A stretch of DNA of 64,000 nt from Flagellimonas spongiicola (GTDB lineage: Bacteria; Bacteroidota; Bacteroidia; Flavobacteriales; Flavobacteriaceae), in NCBI RefSeq assembly GCF_023502425.1, contig NZ_JAMFMA010000003.1, positions 1 to 64,000 of the forward strand, written 5' to 3'. How positions within the stretch are numbered: the stretch's first letter is position 1; each line of letters starts with the position of its first letter. The translations under genes were made by a program, and so were the position numbers. The notes beneath the pieces are model-generated. The model saw only the letters and a list, made by a program, of their open reading frames with translations. It did not search any database and was not told the DNA's origin. Shown in pieces: positions 1 to 8,777 of the stretch.

Positions 1-2222
1 GCCACCGCCCCGCATATCTGTTCGTCCGCGCCCGCGTCCGCCACGGGCTGCTCGTCAATGGTAACTAAGAAATTTTGCTGATCGCTACAATTTGGAATAC
101 TTCCGGTTTCATCATAAATAAAAAGGATTCCAGACGCAGTTATAGATTCACCAGGCAGGTATTGATTGCCACCTCCATCAGGGGCATCGTAATAGGCTTG
201 ATTGCCTGTAAGGTTAGTGCCTGTAATTGGCGGAAGAAGAAAACTATCACATGCTTCTATATCTGCTAAGGCATCTATACTTGGTGTTGTGTAAACATAG
301 ATTAATTGTAAAACATCAATAAAGTTATTAGCTCCGTCAGTTACTCTATATGTTCGTGTTATTGTTTCAGGGTTGCTATTTACATCAGTAGTATCATTTA
401 GATGTGTAACGTTGACAATACCACAATTATCTGCTTCATCTGTTACTACCAATGGGTCTGGAGCTGGAGCAGAATCACATACGGTAATTGATGGTGGATT
501 GGAGGCTGTTGGAGGTATATTATCACCATAACCAAATGTAAAAACTTCCGTGTGTTCAAAAGTAAGTCCATCAAATTGGGCAATTCCTGCAACGATACTA
601 GTTGAAGAGACTTGGTTAATAATACCTGTGGTGAAGTCACCATCACCATCTGTGTCAATTAACAAAAACAAATCACAGTTTCCATTAAGCAAAATATCTG
701 AACCGTTTAAGTCAACCTGTAAACTGACATCGGAAATAGGAATGGTACCGAAGTTGGTTTTTTGAATTTGCCATTCCCGACCAATTCTAGAAGTAATACC
801 GGGAACCAATTCTGTGAATTGCTCATTGATATTTCCACGATCATTACCCCATAACAGATAGTTGTAGTCCTTTGGACTTCCAAACCAAGATCCATTTATC
901 GTTGTTCTTGAATGATCAATATTTCCGGTGCTAAAGTTATTGTTTGTGGATATTGTAACTCTTGCTTCAATATTCGAACTTTCGGAAATACGTTGTTGAA
1001 GATTGTATCTTAATTTTCGATCATCTAAAGTTGTACTATTATCACCCCCATCATAGTTGTCGTATCTATCTTTTCCAATCCCTGCTATATCAAACCTATA
1101 TAGGGTATTGAGATTTGGATCCCAAATTGTTGCACCACTGGCTGAAACATAAGTGTATCCAATATTACCATTAGTGCTACCAAGTGTAAGGGCAGGATCT
1201 GCGCTAAGGGTTATCCCATATTTTATTGCAAGGTAACTTTCAAGTGCTTGAATTTCATTTGGGCCTAATGGACCGTCCAAAGCAAATATTTCTGCGATAC
1301 TTCCCGATAAGTTTCTATTGGGGTCGGAGCTATTGAAATGCGCACCTATTCTATTATAGGGAAATAATCTTCTATGGGCATCGGGATGTGAACGAATACC
1401 CGAAATATCAGGTAATCCGTTCACTCGAGTGGTCAACTCTTCTTGTCCAATACCTAAAGTATCTCTTCTAAAAACCCCTATTGTTGGTAGTCCTTGGGTA
1501 TCTATTTTACCAGGTTCAAAAAAATCAGGGCTTGTATCTTGGGTTCTGCCAACTGAAAACCTGTTGTTTTCTGATACCCCAAGTGATAAGTTAGTGGCTT
1601 GTGAAGGATGATCGCGGACATCACCACCATAGAGCAATCGTTGCGTTTCAGCTGTATTTCCAGCTCCTAAGGCTTTAAACACGATTACAACGGTAGTCTC
1701 ACCCCTTGTAACAGATTCAAATACCAAGGCATCCCCAACCCCGTCTAAATCTGCATTTCCATCAAAATATAGAACTGGGTTAAAGTTGATGTTGTCTATT
1801 GGATTTTCACGTAATTCAGGTGGTCCGGGAATTGCTCCCGTGGGGTTTAGGAAATCAACACCATTTGTGCCAAAAGGATAATCATAACCGATGGGAAATG
1901 CAGCAGAATAAGGTCCAATAGGCTCTAGGATGGCATTTTGCTCCTCATAATCAACCCAATCATACCAAGTTGTTACTGGTGTTCCGTTAGGTGGGGGTAG
2001 AGGTGTGAGGTGGTACAATTGCCCATAGGGTGGACTAGCGGGACTATTTACGGCCCGATCTGCCATAAACCAGGTATCTACTTGTTGCGCACTACAGTCA
2101 GCCGGGCCATTAAGATTATAAAGAAATGCAAAAAGCGCTAAAATTAGGAGCTTGTATTTTCTTAATAGATTAAGCTTGGAACAAAAAGTGCCAAATAGGT
2201 GTATTAGTAGAAATGGTATCAT
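1..2222 (-). CDS. Large surface adhesin-like protein, 3' part beyond the left edge (partial)
   Basis: An open minus-strand frame runs from an ATG at 2222 to the left edge, 740 codons with no stop. The N-terminus has a long hydrophobic stretch (about residues 22-45, KYKLLILALFAFLYNL) and looks like a signal peptide ending near a Cys-Ser-Ala-Gln stretch. The next part resembles the LamG/DUF8202-type module of flavobacterial adhesins: a variable region, then SGSIAEIFALDGPLG and the hallmark LESYLAIKYGITL. Later segments look like repeated Ig/HYR-type surface modules (PPTASNPPSITVCDS, then VADAGADEQICG). Such proteins are usually secreted by the type IX system and end in a C-terminal sorting domain, which would lie outside the window. 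The function (adhesion or gliding) is inferred from architecture. The last 60 bases are far richer in G+C than the rest of the gene. Alternative start codons are possible but this ATG precedes the signal peptide. Confidence 0.7.
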   Translation of the reverse strand, partial: MIPFLLIHLFGTFCSKLNLLRKYKLLILALFAFLYNLNGPADCSAQQVDTWFMADRAVNSPASPPYGQLYHLTPLPPPNGTPVTTWYDWVDYEEQNAILEPIGPYSAAFPIGYDYPFGTNGVDFLNPTGAIPGPPELRENPIDNINFNPVLYFDGNADLDGVGDALVFESVTRGETTVVIVFKALGAGNTAETQRLLYGGDVRDHPSQATNLSLGVSENNRFSVGRTQDTSPDFFEPGKIDTQGLPTIGVFRRDTLGIGQEELTTRVNGLPDISGIRSHPDAHRRLFPYNRIGAHFNSSDPNRNLSGSIAEIFALDGPLGPNEIQALESYLAIKYGITLSADPALTLGSTNGNIGYTYVSASGATIWDPNLNTLYRFDIAGIGKDRYDNYDGGDNSTTLDDRKLRYNLQQRISESSNIEARVTISTNNNFSTGNIDHSRTTINGSWFGSPKDYNYLLWGNDRGNINEQFTELVPGITSRIGREWQIQKTNFGTIPISDVSLQVDLNGSDILLNGNCDLFLLIDTDGDGDFTTGIINQVSSTSIVAGIAQFDGLTFEHTEVFTFGYGDNIPPTASNPPSITVCDSAPAPDPLVVTDEADNCGIVNVTHLNDTTDVNSNPETITRTYRVTDGANNFIDVLQLIYVYTTPSIDALADIEACDSFLLPPITGTNLTGNQAYYDAPDGGGNQYLPGESITASGILFIYDETGSIPNCSDQQNFLVTIDEQPVADAGADEQICGAV

Positions 2223-2320
2223 AGGCTTGTAGGTTCTGCCGACACTTTCCATTTGAAAGATTGGGATGTTTATGCAGTTTAAAAGAAGTAAAACAACTTG
2301 GAATATTAGGGGTATAATTA

Positions 2321-2351
2321 ACAAATGCCCCTTCTCAATTGACAAATGCCC
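2321..2351 (-). promoter_or_regulatory. 21-bp direct repeat, candidate LytTR-type operator of the adhesin gene
   Basis: The 10-mer ACAAATGCCC occurs exactly twice, at 2321-2330 and 2342-2351, 21 bp apart. Read on the minus strand this is GGGCATTTGT twice. It lies about 100 bp upstream of the adhesin start. Two-copy direct repeats with a period of two helical turns are typical of LytTR-family regulator sites. No good TAnnTTTG element follows at the expected place; the best candidate, TACTTCTT at 2283-2290, is weak. Confidence 0.45.
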
Positions 2352-2419
2352 AAGTTGAATCAACGAATAGTTTTTAGGAGTTTCATTGATGCTTTAGTAA
2401 TGGATTGTAGGGTGAATTC

Positions 2420-2453
2420 AAAAAAAATAGCCGTCAAGAATACCTTGACGGCT
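2420..2453 (-). terminator. Rho-independent terminator
   Basis: AGCCGTCAAG (2429-2438) and CTTGACGGCT (2444-2453) form a perfect 10-bp stem with a 5-nt loop. On the minus strand it is followed by a run of eight T. It would end the putative RNA at about 2764-2420 or the ROK operon transcript, and it separates both from the adhesin gene. Confidence 0.9.
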
Positions 2454-2768
2454 TAGTCATCTTATGACATAAGAACACACATGTTACACCAAATCCTATA
2501 TTCTTAGTTAACCATATAAATGGAAATTAGATGACTATTTGATTTTATGATATTTTATAAAACAAGTTTGATGGTTCATTATTAAAGGAATACTACTCGA
2601 AACTTGGTTATTGATACTATTGATATACAACTAGTTATCCATTACAACCAAGGAATTTAACATTCCTTGGCGCAATGGAAACCTCAACTAAACTAAACAC
2701 TTTATGACCAACAGCCTTAAAAGTGTATTGCTATGTACCGTAGTAAACCTAACTACTTAAGTACACTT
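2420..2768 (-). ncRNA. Putative structured small RNA, unknown class
   Basis: On the minus strand, a TATGTTTG element (2776-2769) is followed at once by a stem (AAGTGTA 2768-2762 with TACACTT 2727-2721, enclosing GTAGT/ACTAC). Next come a longer hairpin (CCATT 2678-2674 and CCAAGGAAT 2670-2662 with ATTCCTTGG 2656-2648 and AATGG 2643-2639) and the terminator hairpin at 2453-2429. No reading frame longer than about 14 codons was noticed. Direct repeats at 2810-2843 sit just upstream of the possible promoter. It does not resemble tmRNA, RNase P or SRP RNA. The alternative is a long 3' untranslated region of the ROK operon. Confidence 0.45.
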
Positions 2769-2776
2769 CAAACATA
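2769..2776 (-). promoter_or_regulatory. Possible promoter -7 element of the small RNA
   Basis: The minus strand reads TATGTTTG, an exact match to the Bacteroidota -7 consensus TAnnTTTG. There is no TTG at the usual -33 distance, as expected for an activator-dependent promoter. The 13-bp direct repeats begin 33 bp upstream. Confidence 0.45.
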
Positions 2777-2809
2777 GAATTTCATATGTGTTTTTTTCCA
2801 CCGGAATTT

Positions 2810-2843
2810 ATGAATGCCCGTTCTGAGTTCATGAATGCCCGTT
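2810..2843 (-). promoter_or_regulatory. 21-bp direct repeat, candidate LytTR-type operator
   Basis: The 13-mer ATGAATGCCCGTT occurs exactly twice, at 2810-2822 and 2831-2843, with a 21-bp period. On the minus strand the core is GGGCATTCAT. This resembles the direct repeat known for the E. coli LytTR regulator YpdB (GGCATTTCAT repeated with the same period). The repeat ends 33 bp upstream of TATGTTTG, suitable for activation of a minus-strand transcript. Confidence 0.5.
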
Positions 2844-2888
2844 TTGAATTAACGAGCGAAAAACTAGGGAATCAAGGAAGCGATAAAA

Positions 2889-3830
2889 CTATAGTTCAGG
2901 AAGATTGTTTTTCACGTTTTTCCAAAAGTCCTGATCAAATACGCGAGTACATCCTACAATAGCCCCTTTTTCCATATGATTGGAAATGCGAATAGGAATG
3001 CACACTTCATTTTGATTTAGACTGGCTTGAAGCGCTTGACCAAAACAGGCGTAAGCCTTGGATATGTTTCCACCAAGAACTAGGGCGTCTGCATTGAACC
3101 TTTTTAACCAAGGCGCAAGGAAAGATCCTAAATCAGTGCCAAATTCCGTGAACATTTGTTTAGCCAATGGGTCAAATTCAAATAACAGAGCCAATTCCTT
3201 GACACCTGTTACCGTTTCTCCACTGAGTTCGTGGTACGCATTTACACATCCTCTTGTGGAAAAATAATCATCTGCCATCCCGTCCTTGTAGGGGAGGTTC
3301 CACAAACAACCGTTTGGAGGTACATTGGGTCCATTTACTACCGGAATACCGTTTTCAACAAATCCTGCACCTAAACCAGTTCCTAAGGTGATGAATAATT
3401 GGCGTTCAAGACCCTCTTCTTCAGCCAACCATGCTTCTCCAACAGCAAATGATGTAGCATCATTAAGAAATCGAATTGGTATCTCATCGGAGGAAATCAA
3501 CAGGGGCGTTAAGTTTTGAACTACCTTAATTTCATGAAGTGCGCCATATTTGAAACCTTCAGGGTACATTGCGATGCCTTCTTTATAATTGAAAGGCCCA
3601 GGTATGGCAAAACCAATTCCCTTTAACGCCAAATTCTGGGATGCATTTATGGTTTTGTTCAAGGTACTTGCCCAAGTTTCCATAATAACGTCAAAAGGCT
3701 CAAGGTTGGCCACATGACTGGTAGCATAAGTCTCCTCCAAAATCTTCTTTTGCTTTACATCAACAACAGCTGAGGATATATGTGTGCCACCTATATCAAC
3801 TCCAACTACGTATGTACCGTTTTTAGTCAT
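2889..3830 (-). CDS. ROK-family sugar kinase
   Basis: This 313-residue cytoplasmic protein has the ROK/ASKHA phosphate-binding loop near its N-terminus (VVGVDIGGTHISSAVVD, residues 8-24) and the second glycine-rich motif ITLGTGLGAGFVENG in the middle. There is no N-terminal helix-turn-helix, so it is a kinase rather than a ROK repressor. It would phosphorylate a hexose released by the locus, such as mannose, GlcNAc or glucose; the sequence alone does not decide which. The usual ROK zinc motif CxCGxxGCxE is missing: the region reads NGCLWNLPYKDG followed by STRGCVNAYHEL. It is the last gene of the glycan locus and starts 2 bp after the MFS transporter stop, so the two are surely co-transcribed. 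Confidence 0.85.
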   Translation of the reverse strand: MTKNGTYVVGVDIGGTHISSAVVDVKQKKILEETYATSHVANLEPFDVIMETWASTLNKTINASQNLALKGIGFAIPGPFNYKEGIAMYPEGFKYGALHEIKVVQNLTPLLISSDEIPIRFLNDATSFAVGEAWLAEEEGLERQLFITLGTGLGAGFVENGIPVVNGPNVPPNGCLWNLPYKDGMADDYFSTRGCVNAYHELSGETVTGVKELALLFEFDPLAKQMFTEFGTDLGSFLAPWLKRFNADALVLGGNISKAYACFGQALQASLNQNEVCIPIRISNHMEKGAIVGCTRVFDQDFWKNVKNNLPEL

Positions 3831-3832
3831 TA

Positions 3833-5272
3833 TTAAGCCTTAATGGGTTTTATTTGATATCCTTTTAAGCCATAAAATATGAGGTAAGCATAGCAGAATA
3901 CAGGAATGATGAATGATAGTTGAATTCCAATACTGTCGGCAACTGCACCTTGAAGAATAGGAACCAAGGCACCACCCACAATCATCATCACCAAAAGTGA
4001 GGAAGCTTGACTGGTATACTTACCTAAATCCTTAATAGCCAAGGTGAAAATATTGGACCATAGGATGGAATTAAAAGCACCAATTGCAATGGCACTCCAA
4101 AAAGCAATTGTGCCCTGAGTTGTAATCATAATAATCAAAAGAACAATGACTATACTGGCAAATAGAGTCAAAACCCTGTGCGGTTTTGAGCCACCAATTA
4201 AGAATGCCAAATAGTTGATCACTAGGAAGAATATGAAAAACTGGATTTCAGCAAATGGTATTAATTCCAATGTAAAAGCGCCATCGTTGTTTTTAACTCC
4301 GGTGATAAAGTAAATGACCATAAATGAGATTACGGATAGTCCAGCCATGGTTATATACTTCCGTGTTTTGTCCGTCATACTCCCCATTGCAACCGACCCT
4401 AAAAATCTTCCAATCATTGCGCCACCCCAGTAATAGGAAAGGAATACGCCTCCTTGCGATTCGTCCATCCCTGCAATGCTTTCCAATTTGAAAAAATTGA
4501 TTAAAAAACTACCGATGGTTACCTCTCCACCAACATATACGAAAATTGCAATCATCCCAAGGACGACATGTCTGAACTTTAGGACATATAGGCCCTTTTC
4601 TAAAGATTCTGTGTTCTTAAAGGATGGAAGGTTTACAAATTTAATTATGATGGCCAATAGGAAGAACAGGCCGCCATATATCAGATATGGAATCTTAAGT
4701 GAATCTACTGTGATTTCTCCGTTTGAAAAGACTTTGTAAAGTAATATTGCGCCTACCAAAGGCGCAAGGGTTGCTCCAAATGAATTGAACCCTTGTGCCA
4801 AATTCAACCTGCTGGAGGCGGTTTCTGGTTTTCCCAGTATTGCAGCATATGGATTGGCTGCAATTTGAAGAATCGTAACTCCGGATGCCAAAACAAAAAG
4901 CGCGCTTAGGAATATGCCGTAGCGTTGAAATATGGTTGCAGGATAGAACAAACAACAACCTAATCCACATAACAAAAGGCCAATGATAATCCCATTCTTA
5001 TAACCGATTTTGGATATGGGGTCACCCTTGCTTATCGAAATAATAAAATAACCCAAGGATATAATGAAAAATGCTCCAAAAAAGGCAAACTGAATCAATG
5101 CTGCTTGGAAATAGCTAAGCTCGAACACTTCCTTTAAATGAGGAATAAGGACATCGTTCATTACCGTGATGAACCCCCACATGAAAAACAGAAACGTAAT
5201 GGTCAAAAACGGTTTCCTGTAGTTCGTGGCTGTAGTGTTAAGTACGGTGTTATTATTGGGAAGGGTTGGCAT
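3833..5272 (-). CDS. FucP/NagP-like MFS sugar transporter
   Basis: This is a 479-residue inner-membrane protein with about 12 hydrophobic helices. The N-terminal FLFFMWGFITVMNDVLIPHLK followed by FELSYFQAALIQFAFFGAFF is typical of the FucP subfamily of the major facilitator superfamily (fucose, glucose/galactose and GlcNAc importers by proton symport). It also has the internal AANPYAAILGKPETASSRLNLAQ segment of that group. In context it should import a monosaccharide set free by the periplasmic glycosidases (fucose, mannose or GlcNAc), which the adjacent ROK kinase could then phosphorylate. It lies 15 bp downstream of the VCBS lipoprotein gene. The exact sugar is not decidable from the sequence. 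Confidence 0.85.
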   Translation of the reverse strand: MPTLPNNNTVLNTTATNYRKPFLTITFLFFMWGFITVMNDVLIPHLKEVFELSYFQAALIQFAFFGAFFIISLGYFIISISKGDPISKIGYKNGIIIGLLLCGLGCCLFYPATIFQRYGIFLSALFVLASGVTILQIAANPYAAILGKPETASSRLNLAQGFNSFGATLAPLVGAILLYKVFSNGEITVDSLKIPYLIYGGLFFLLAIIIKFVNLPSFKNTESLEKGLYVLKFRHVVLGMIAIFVYVGGEVTIGSFLINFFKLESIAGMDESQGGVFLSYYWGGAMIGRFLGSVAMGSMTDKTRKYITMAGLSVISFMVIYFITGVKNNDGAFTLELIPFAEIQFFIFFLVINYLAFLIGGSKPHRVLTLFASIVIVLLIIMITTQGTIAFWSAIAIGAFNSILWSNIFTLAIKDLGKYTSQASSLLVMMIVGGALVPILQGAVADSIGIQLSFIIPVFCYAYLIFYGLKGYQIKPIKA

Positions 5273-5287
5273 ATTTAAAACAAAAAA

Positions 5288-8200
5288 TTAGGGTTTAGGA
5301 TTAGAATTTATTTCTACCAAGTCCATTAGTTCGTTATTCTTACCTACGGCTATGTGTGGCTTTCCGGATATTTGAAGAAATTCCATGTTTTTTGTATCCC
5401 TTGAGAGAAATAATCCGGAATCAGCGGCATCAATAGGTTCAAACTTAAAATCACCTCTATTATTCAATAATAGGCCATAACCTGCGTCGTTTCTTGGTGT
5501 TTCTATTTCTGAAGCGAACAAGTTCCCTGCGATAATCAAATCATTTAACCCATCAGCATTGTAATCATAATCCAGAATGGCATTAATTGAAGATATTTGG
5601 GCAACTTCAGGAAAAGCAATGAATTCCAGACTACCATCGCCTTTATTTTTCAAAATGCCGCTTTTAAAATTATAAGCGCTCAAATGCAGCGCTTGCGACA
5701 GATTTTCTTGGCCGTAGATATCTTTTACTGTGGATTTGCCAAATACATCATACGAAGGTGTGATCTTCTTAATAGATGGCATTTGTTGCGAAGAACATTC
5801 TCTTCCTCTTACGGGGTACAAATCACCAAAATTGTAATAGCCAAGTACTAAGTCCTTAGAACCGTTGTTGTCAAAATCACTATAAAAAACTTCAAATGGT
5901 TCGCTTGCATTTGCTTTGTACTTGTAGTTTTCACCTAAATTCCCCAGTACTAAATCTTGATTGCCATCATTGTCAATATCCATTGCTTTGATTGCGTAAT
6001 ACCATCCAGTTAGGTCAATGTTTGATTGCAGCGTGGATTTTATAAAACGACCATCTTGGTTGTGAAAAACAGTAGGAGCCATCCATTCACCCACAACACA
6101 TAGGTCAAGGTCATTATCCTTGTCTATATCAATCCATACAGCATCTGTTACCAAACCGAGTTCCATAAGTTCTGGCGCTTGATCCTGGGTTACATCGATA
6201 AATTTTCCATTTGTGTTAAGCAGCAGATAGCTGTTTGCGGCAGCGGGATAATCATGTGGAACAAACCGACCTCCAACAAACACATCAATGAAACCATCTT
6301 GATTGAAATCTGATAGACGAATTTTAGAGCCACTTACGGATAATTCTGGGATTACATTCTTTGTAAGCACTAGTCGGCCTGATCTGTTTTCGTATAGTCT
6401 ATCGTGATAATTGGCCGAACCTTCTTCAAATTCGTTTCCACCTGTAATTACATACAGGTCTAAATCGCCATCATTGTCAAAATCAAGGAATTTAGCATCA
6501 ACATCTTCATAAATTGCCTCTTGTTCGAATGATTGGGCCTGTTTAAAAGTTCCAGTATTAGTCTGTAGGTAAAGCGCCGATGCTTCGCCTGAACTCTGAC
6601 CGAAATATATATCTTCTTTGTTATCTCCGTTAACATCACCAATGGCAACAGCAGGTCCAAAGTTGGATAGTTTATGGGGTAATAAAACTTGGATTAGGTA
6701 ATCGTCAAAGTCGTTTTCAGTATGTGCAATTTCATGACCTATTTCTGATATATTGAATATTTTTGGTAGGATTTTAGAAACAGTGGAGGAAGCAAGTTTC
6801 TTTTGATCATATACAATTTGAGTTGTGCTGTTGACTGCAACTTGGTCCCAAGTTTGCTTTTGATCTTTGTTCCATTTCACAACAATGGAATCTATGGTTG
6901 AAGTGATTCCAAGACCAATGTTAAGCACTGGTGACACAGAGGATTGATACCCTCTTACCGTATAATTTTCGAATAGTTGCGGGTTTTGCCCTGCCGAATA
7001 GACTTCAATTTTAGCACCAATTCCCATTCTATTATTGGTTGGACCTGTAAATTGTAGTTTAATAAAATTTGATTCTGGTCGCAGGTTGGAATTGTTCTTG
7101 TAAATGCTTGCTTTTTCATCAACATTATTGATGACGATGTCCAAATCGCCATCATTGTCCAAGTCAGTATATGCGGCACCATTAGAATATGTGCTTTTTA
7201 GATTTTTAACCCATTTTTGGGTACTGTTTTCAAATTTCAGTCCTCCTTGATTTTTATAAAAATAATTTTCGTAAGGCCGATTCGGAGTTTCATTGATTAG
7301 GTATTTAACTTTATCTGGACTTGACATAAAGTCCGGATTGTCATTGAGGTATTTTTTCATTTTGGCATCAAAATCCTTGTTTCGGAAATCTCTTTTAATG
7401 CCATTGGTTATGAATATGTCTTTGAGGCCGTCGTTATCAAAGTCAGCCATAAGAGGGGCCCAACTCCAATCCGTATTGGAAATCCCTGTCATCTGTGCAA
7501 TGTCTGAGAAAAATGGAGTTCCAGAACTGTCTACATGGGTACTGTGCTTTTGAAGTGCGTTATACATGTATTGGTAGTGCTTTCCAGCAGAAACATTTGT
7601 ATTGAACTTTTCAGGGTTCATACTGGCCATACTGGTTTTCATACCATAATTGTCTTCAGAAACCATATCAAGTGTTATGATATCCAAATGGCCATCGTTA
7701 TCGAAGTCAGCAATATCATTTCCCATGGAAAAGTTGGACATATGGTTCATTGCTTTTTTACCAACCTCTTTGAATGTTTTGTCCCTTTGGTTCAAATACA
7801 AATAATCAGGTTCGTCATAATCGTTGGATACATATAAATCAGGCCAACCGTCATTATTTAAATCCCCGATACCTATACCCAAACCATATGCGAGGTCATT
7901 GGAAAAAATCCCTACTTGTTCCGTTACATTTACAAATTTTCCATCCTGATTTTCGTAAAATCTGTCTCCATAAGCAGAGATACTTTCTTTGTTTCCAAAA
8001 CTCATGGTTTGTGGATTGTGGTTCATGAGGTACATGTCCAAATCCCCATCTTGATCATAATCGAAAAAGGCTGATTGTATGGAGTTTCCCGTGTCTGCCA
8101 AACCAAAGGTTTCCGCATCTTCCTTGAAGGTTGGAATACCATCATCATTAACCCCTTGATTGACATATAGCTCGTTTTGGATTAATGCTTTTCTGGAATA

Positions 8201-8614
8201 TGGCCCGGATTTACAGATATAAATATCCAATAGCCCATCATTGTTGATATCCACCATATTGGTGCCGGTGGACCATCCTTTAGCACCTTTTGTACCTGAT
8301 TCGTTTGTGATGTCCTTGAACTCTAAATCACCTTGGTTTAAATACAAAGCGTTATTGCTAAGATTTGAGGTGAAATAAATATCATCAAGGCCGTCGTTAT
8401 TAAGGTCTCCTACGGCAACTCCACCACCATTGTAAACGTATTCGTAAACAAATGAATTGGTCAGTTCGTTTTCAACGATTCGGTTTACAAACGTGATGTT
8501 TGTTTTATTGCTATCCAAGTTTTCAAAAACATAAGAGGGATCATCCTTGGATGTGTTGCAGGCAGCTATAAGGCCTACAAAAATGCAAACAGCTAGGTAA
8601 TTGGAAAAACGCAT
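5288..8614 (-). CDS. VCBS/FG-GAP repeat lipoprotein with ASPIC/UnbV domain (CRTAC1-like)
   Basis: This 1108-residue protein has a lipoprotein signal (GLIAACNTSKDD, lipidated Cys at 19). It contains about fourteen Asp-rich calcium-binding loops of the type DLNNDGxxDI or DFDNDGxLDI, which should fold as beta-propeller blades. An ASPIC/UnbV-like segment lies in the middle (RMGIGAKIEVYS, then YQSSVSPVLNIGLG). Proteins of this architecture are often found beside SusC/SusD pairs in flavobacteria. They are thought to sit on the cell surface and bind glycan or help the transporter, but no activity is established. A strong terminator hairpin separates it from the SusD gene, so it may be transcribed at a lower level than susCD. 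It starts the VCBS-MFS-ROK sub-operon. Confidence 0.85.
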   Translation of the reverse strand: MRFSNYLAVCIFVGLIAACNTSKDDPSYVFENLDSNKTNITFVNRIVENELTNSFVYEYVYNGGGVAVGDLNNDGLDDIYFTSNLSNNALYLNQGDLEFKDITNESGTKGAKGWSTGTNMVDINNDGLLDIYICKSGPYSRKALIQNELYVNQGVNDDGIPTFKEDAETFGLADTGNSIQSAFFDYDQDGDLDMYLMNHNPQTMSFGNKESISAYGDRFYENQDGKFVNVTEQVGIFSNDLAYGLGIGIGDLNNDGWPDLYVSNDYDEPDYLYLNQRDKTFKEVGKKAMNHMSNFSMGNDIADFDNDGHLDIITLDMVSEDNYGMKTSMASMNPEKFNTNVSAGKHYQYMYNALQKHSTHVDSSGTPFFSDIAQMTGISNTDWSWAPLMADFDNDGLKDIFITNGIKRDFRNKDFDAKMKKYLNDNPDFMSSPDKVKYLINETPNRPYENYFYKNQGGLKFENSTQKWVKNLKSTYSNGAAYTDLDNDGDLDIVINNVDEKASIYKNNSNLRPESNFIKLQFTGPTNNRMGIGAKIEVYSAGQNPQLFENYTVRGYQSSVSPVLNIGLGITSTIDSIVVKWNKDQKQTWDQVAVNSTTQIVYDQKKLASSTVSKILPKIFNISEIGHEIAHTENDFDDYLIQVLLPHKLSNFGPAVAIGDVNGDNKEDIYFGQSSGEASALYLQTNTGTFKQAQSFEQEAIYEDVDAKFLDFDNDGDLDLYVITGGNEFEEGSANYHDRLYENRSGRLVLTKNVIPELSVSGSKIRLSDFNQDGFIDVFVGGRFVPHDYPAAANSYLLLNTNGKFIDVTQDQAPELMELGLVTDAVWIDIDKDNDLDLCVVGEWMAPTVFHNQDGRFIKSTLQSNIDLTGWYYAIKAMDIDNDGNQDLVLGNLGENYKYKANASEPFEVFYSDFDNNGSKDLVLGYYNFGDLYPVRGRECSSQQMPSIKKITPSYDVFGKSTVKDIYGQENLSQALHLSAYNFKSGILKNKGDGSLEFIAFPEVAQISSINAILDYDYNADGLNDLIIAGNLFASEIETPRNDAGYGLLLNNRGDFKFEPIDAADSGLFLSRDTKNMEFLQISGKPHIAVGKNNELMDLVEINSNPKP

Positions 8615-8671
8615 TTTAGTGAATTGGAATGAGACTTTAGTTACTTACGTATTGAAGGTAGGAAACCAGTT

Positions 8672-8706
8672 TAAAAAAGTAAAGGAAGATTGCTCTTCCT
8701 TTACTT
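8672..8706 (-). terminator. Intrinsic terminator or attenuator downstream of susCD
   Basis: A perfect 13-bp stem (8677-8689 with 8694-8706) encloses a 4-nt loop. On the minus strand it is followed by six T. It lies between the SusD stop and the start of the VCBS gene, so it should end most susCD transcripts or limit read-through into the VCBS-MFS-ROK genes. Confidence 0.85.
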
Positions 8707-8777
8707 AAAATTAATTATGAATCAAACTAACTCAAACTATAAATTAATCTTAACGGATTAAATACTACAGTAAGTTC

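Larger units (their letters stand above)
2223..2888. other. Long non-coding stretch between adhesin start and ROK stop
   Basis: These 666 bases hold no convincing open reading frame. They contain two sets of 21-bp direct repeats (2321-2351 and 2810-2843), a possible promoter element at 2769-2776, three inverted repeats, and an intrinsic terminator at 2420-2453. All are oriented for minus-strand transcription. The stretch may be partly the 3' untranslated region of the ROK operon. Confidence 0.7.

Noticed and set aside
2321..2843. CRISPR array
   Set aside because: Only two pairs of repeats, 10-13 bp long, with no constant spacers and no cas genes.
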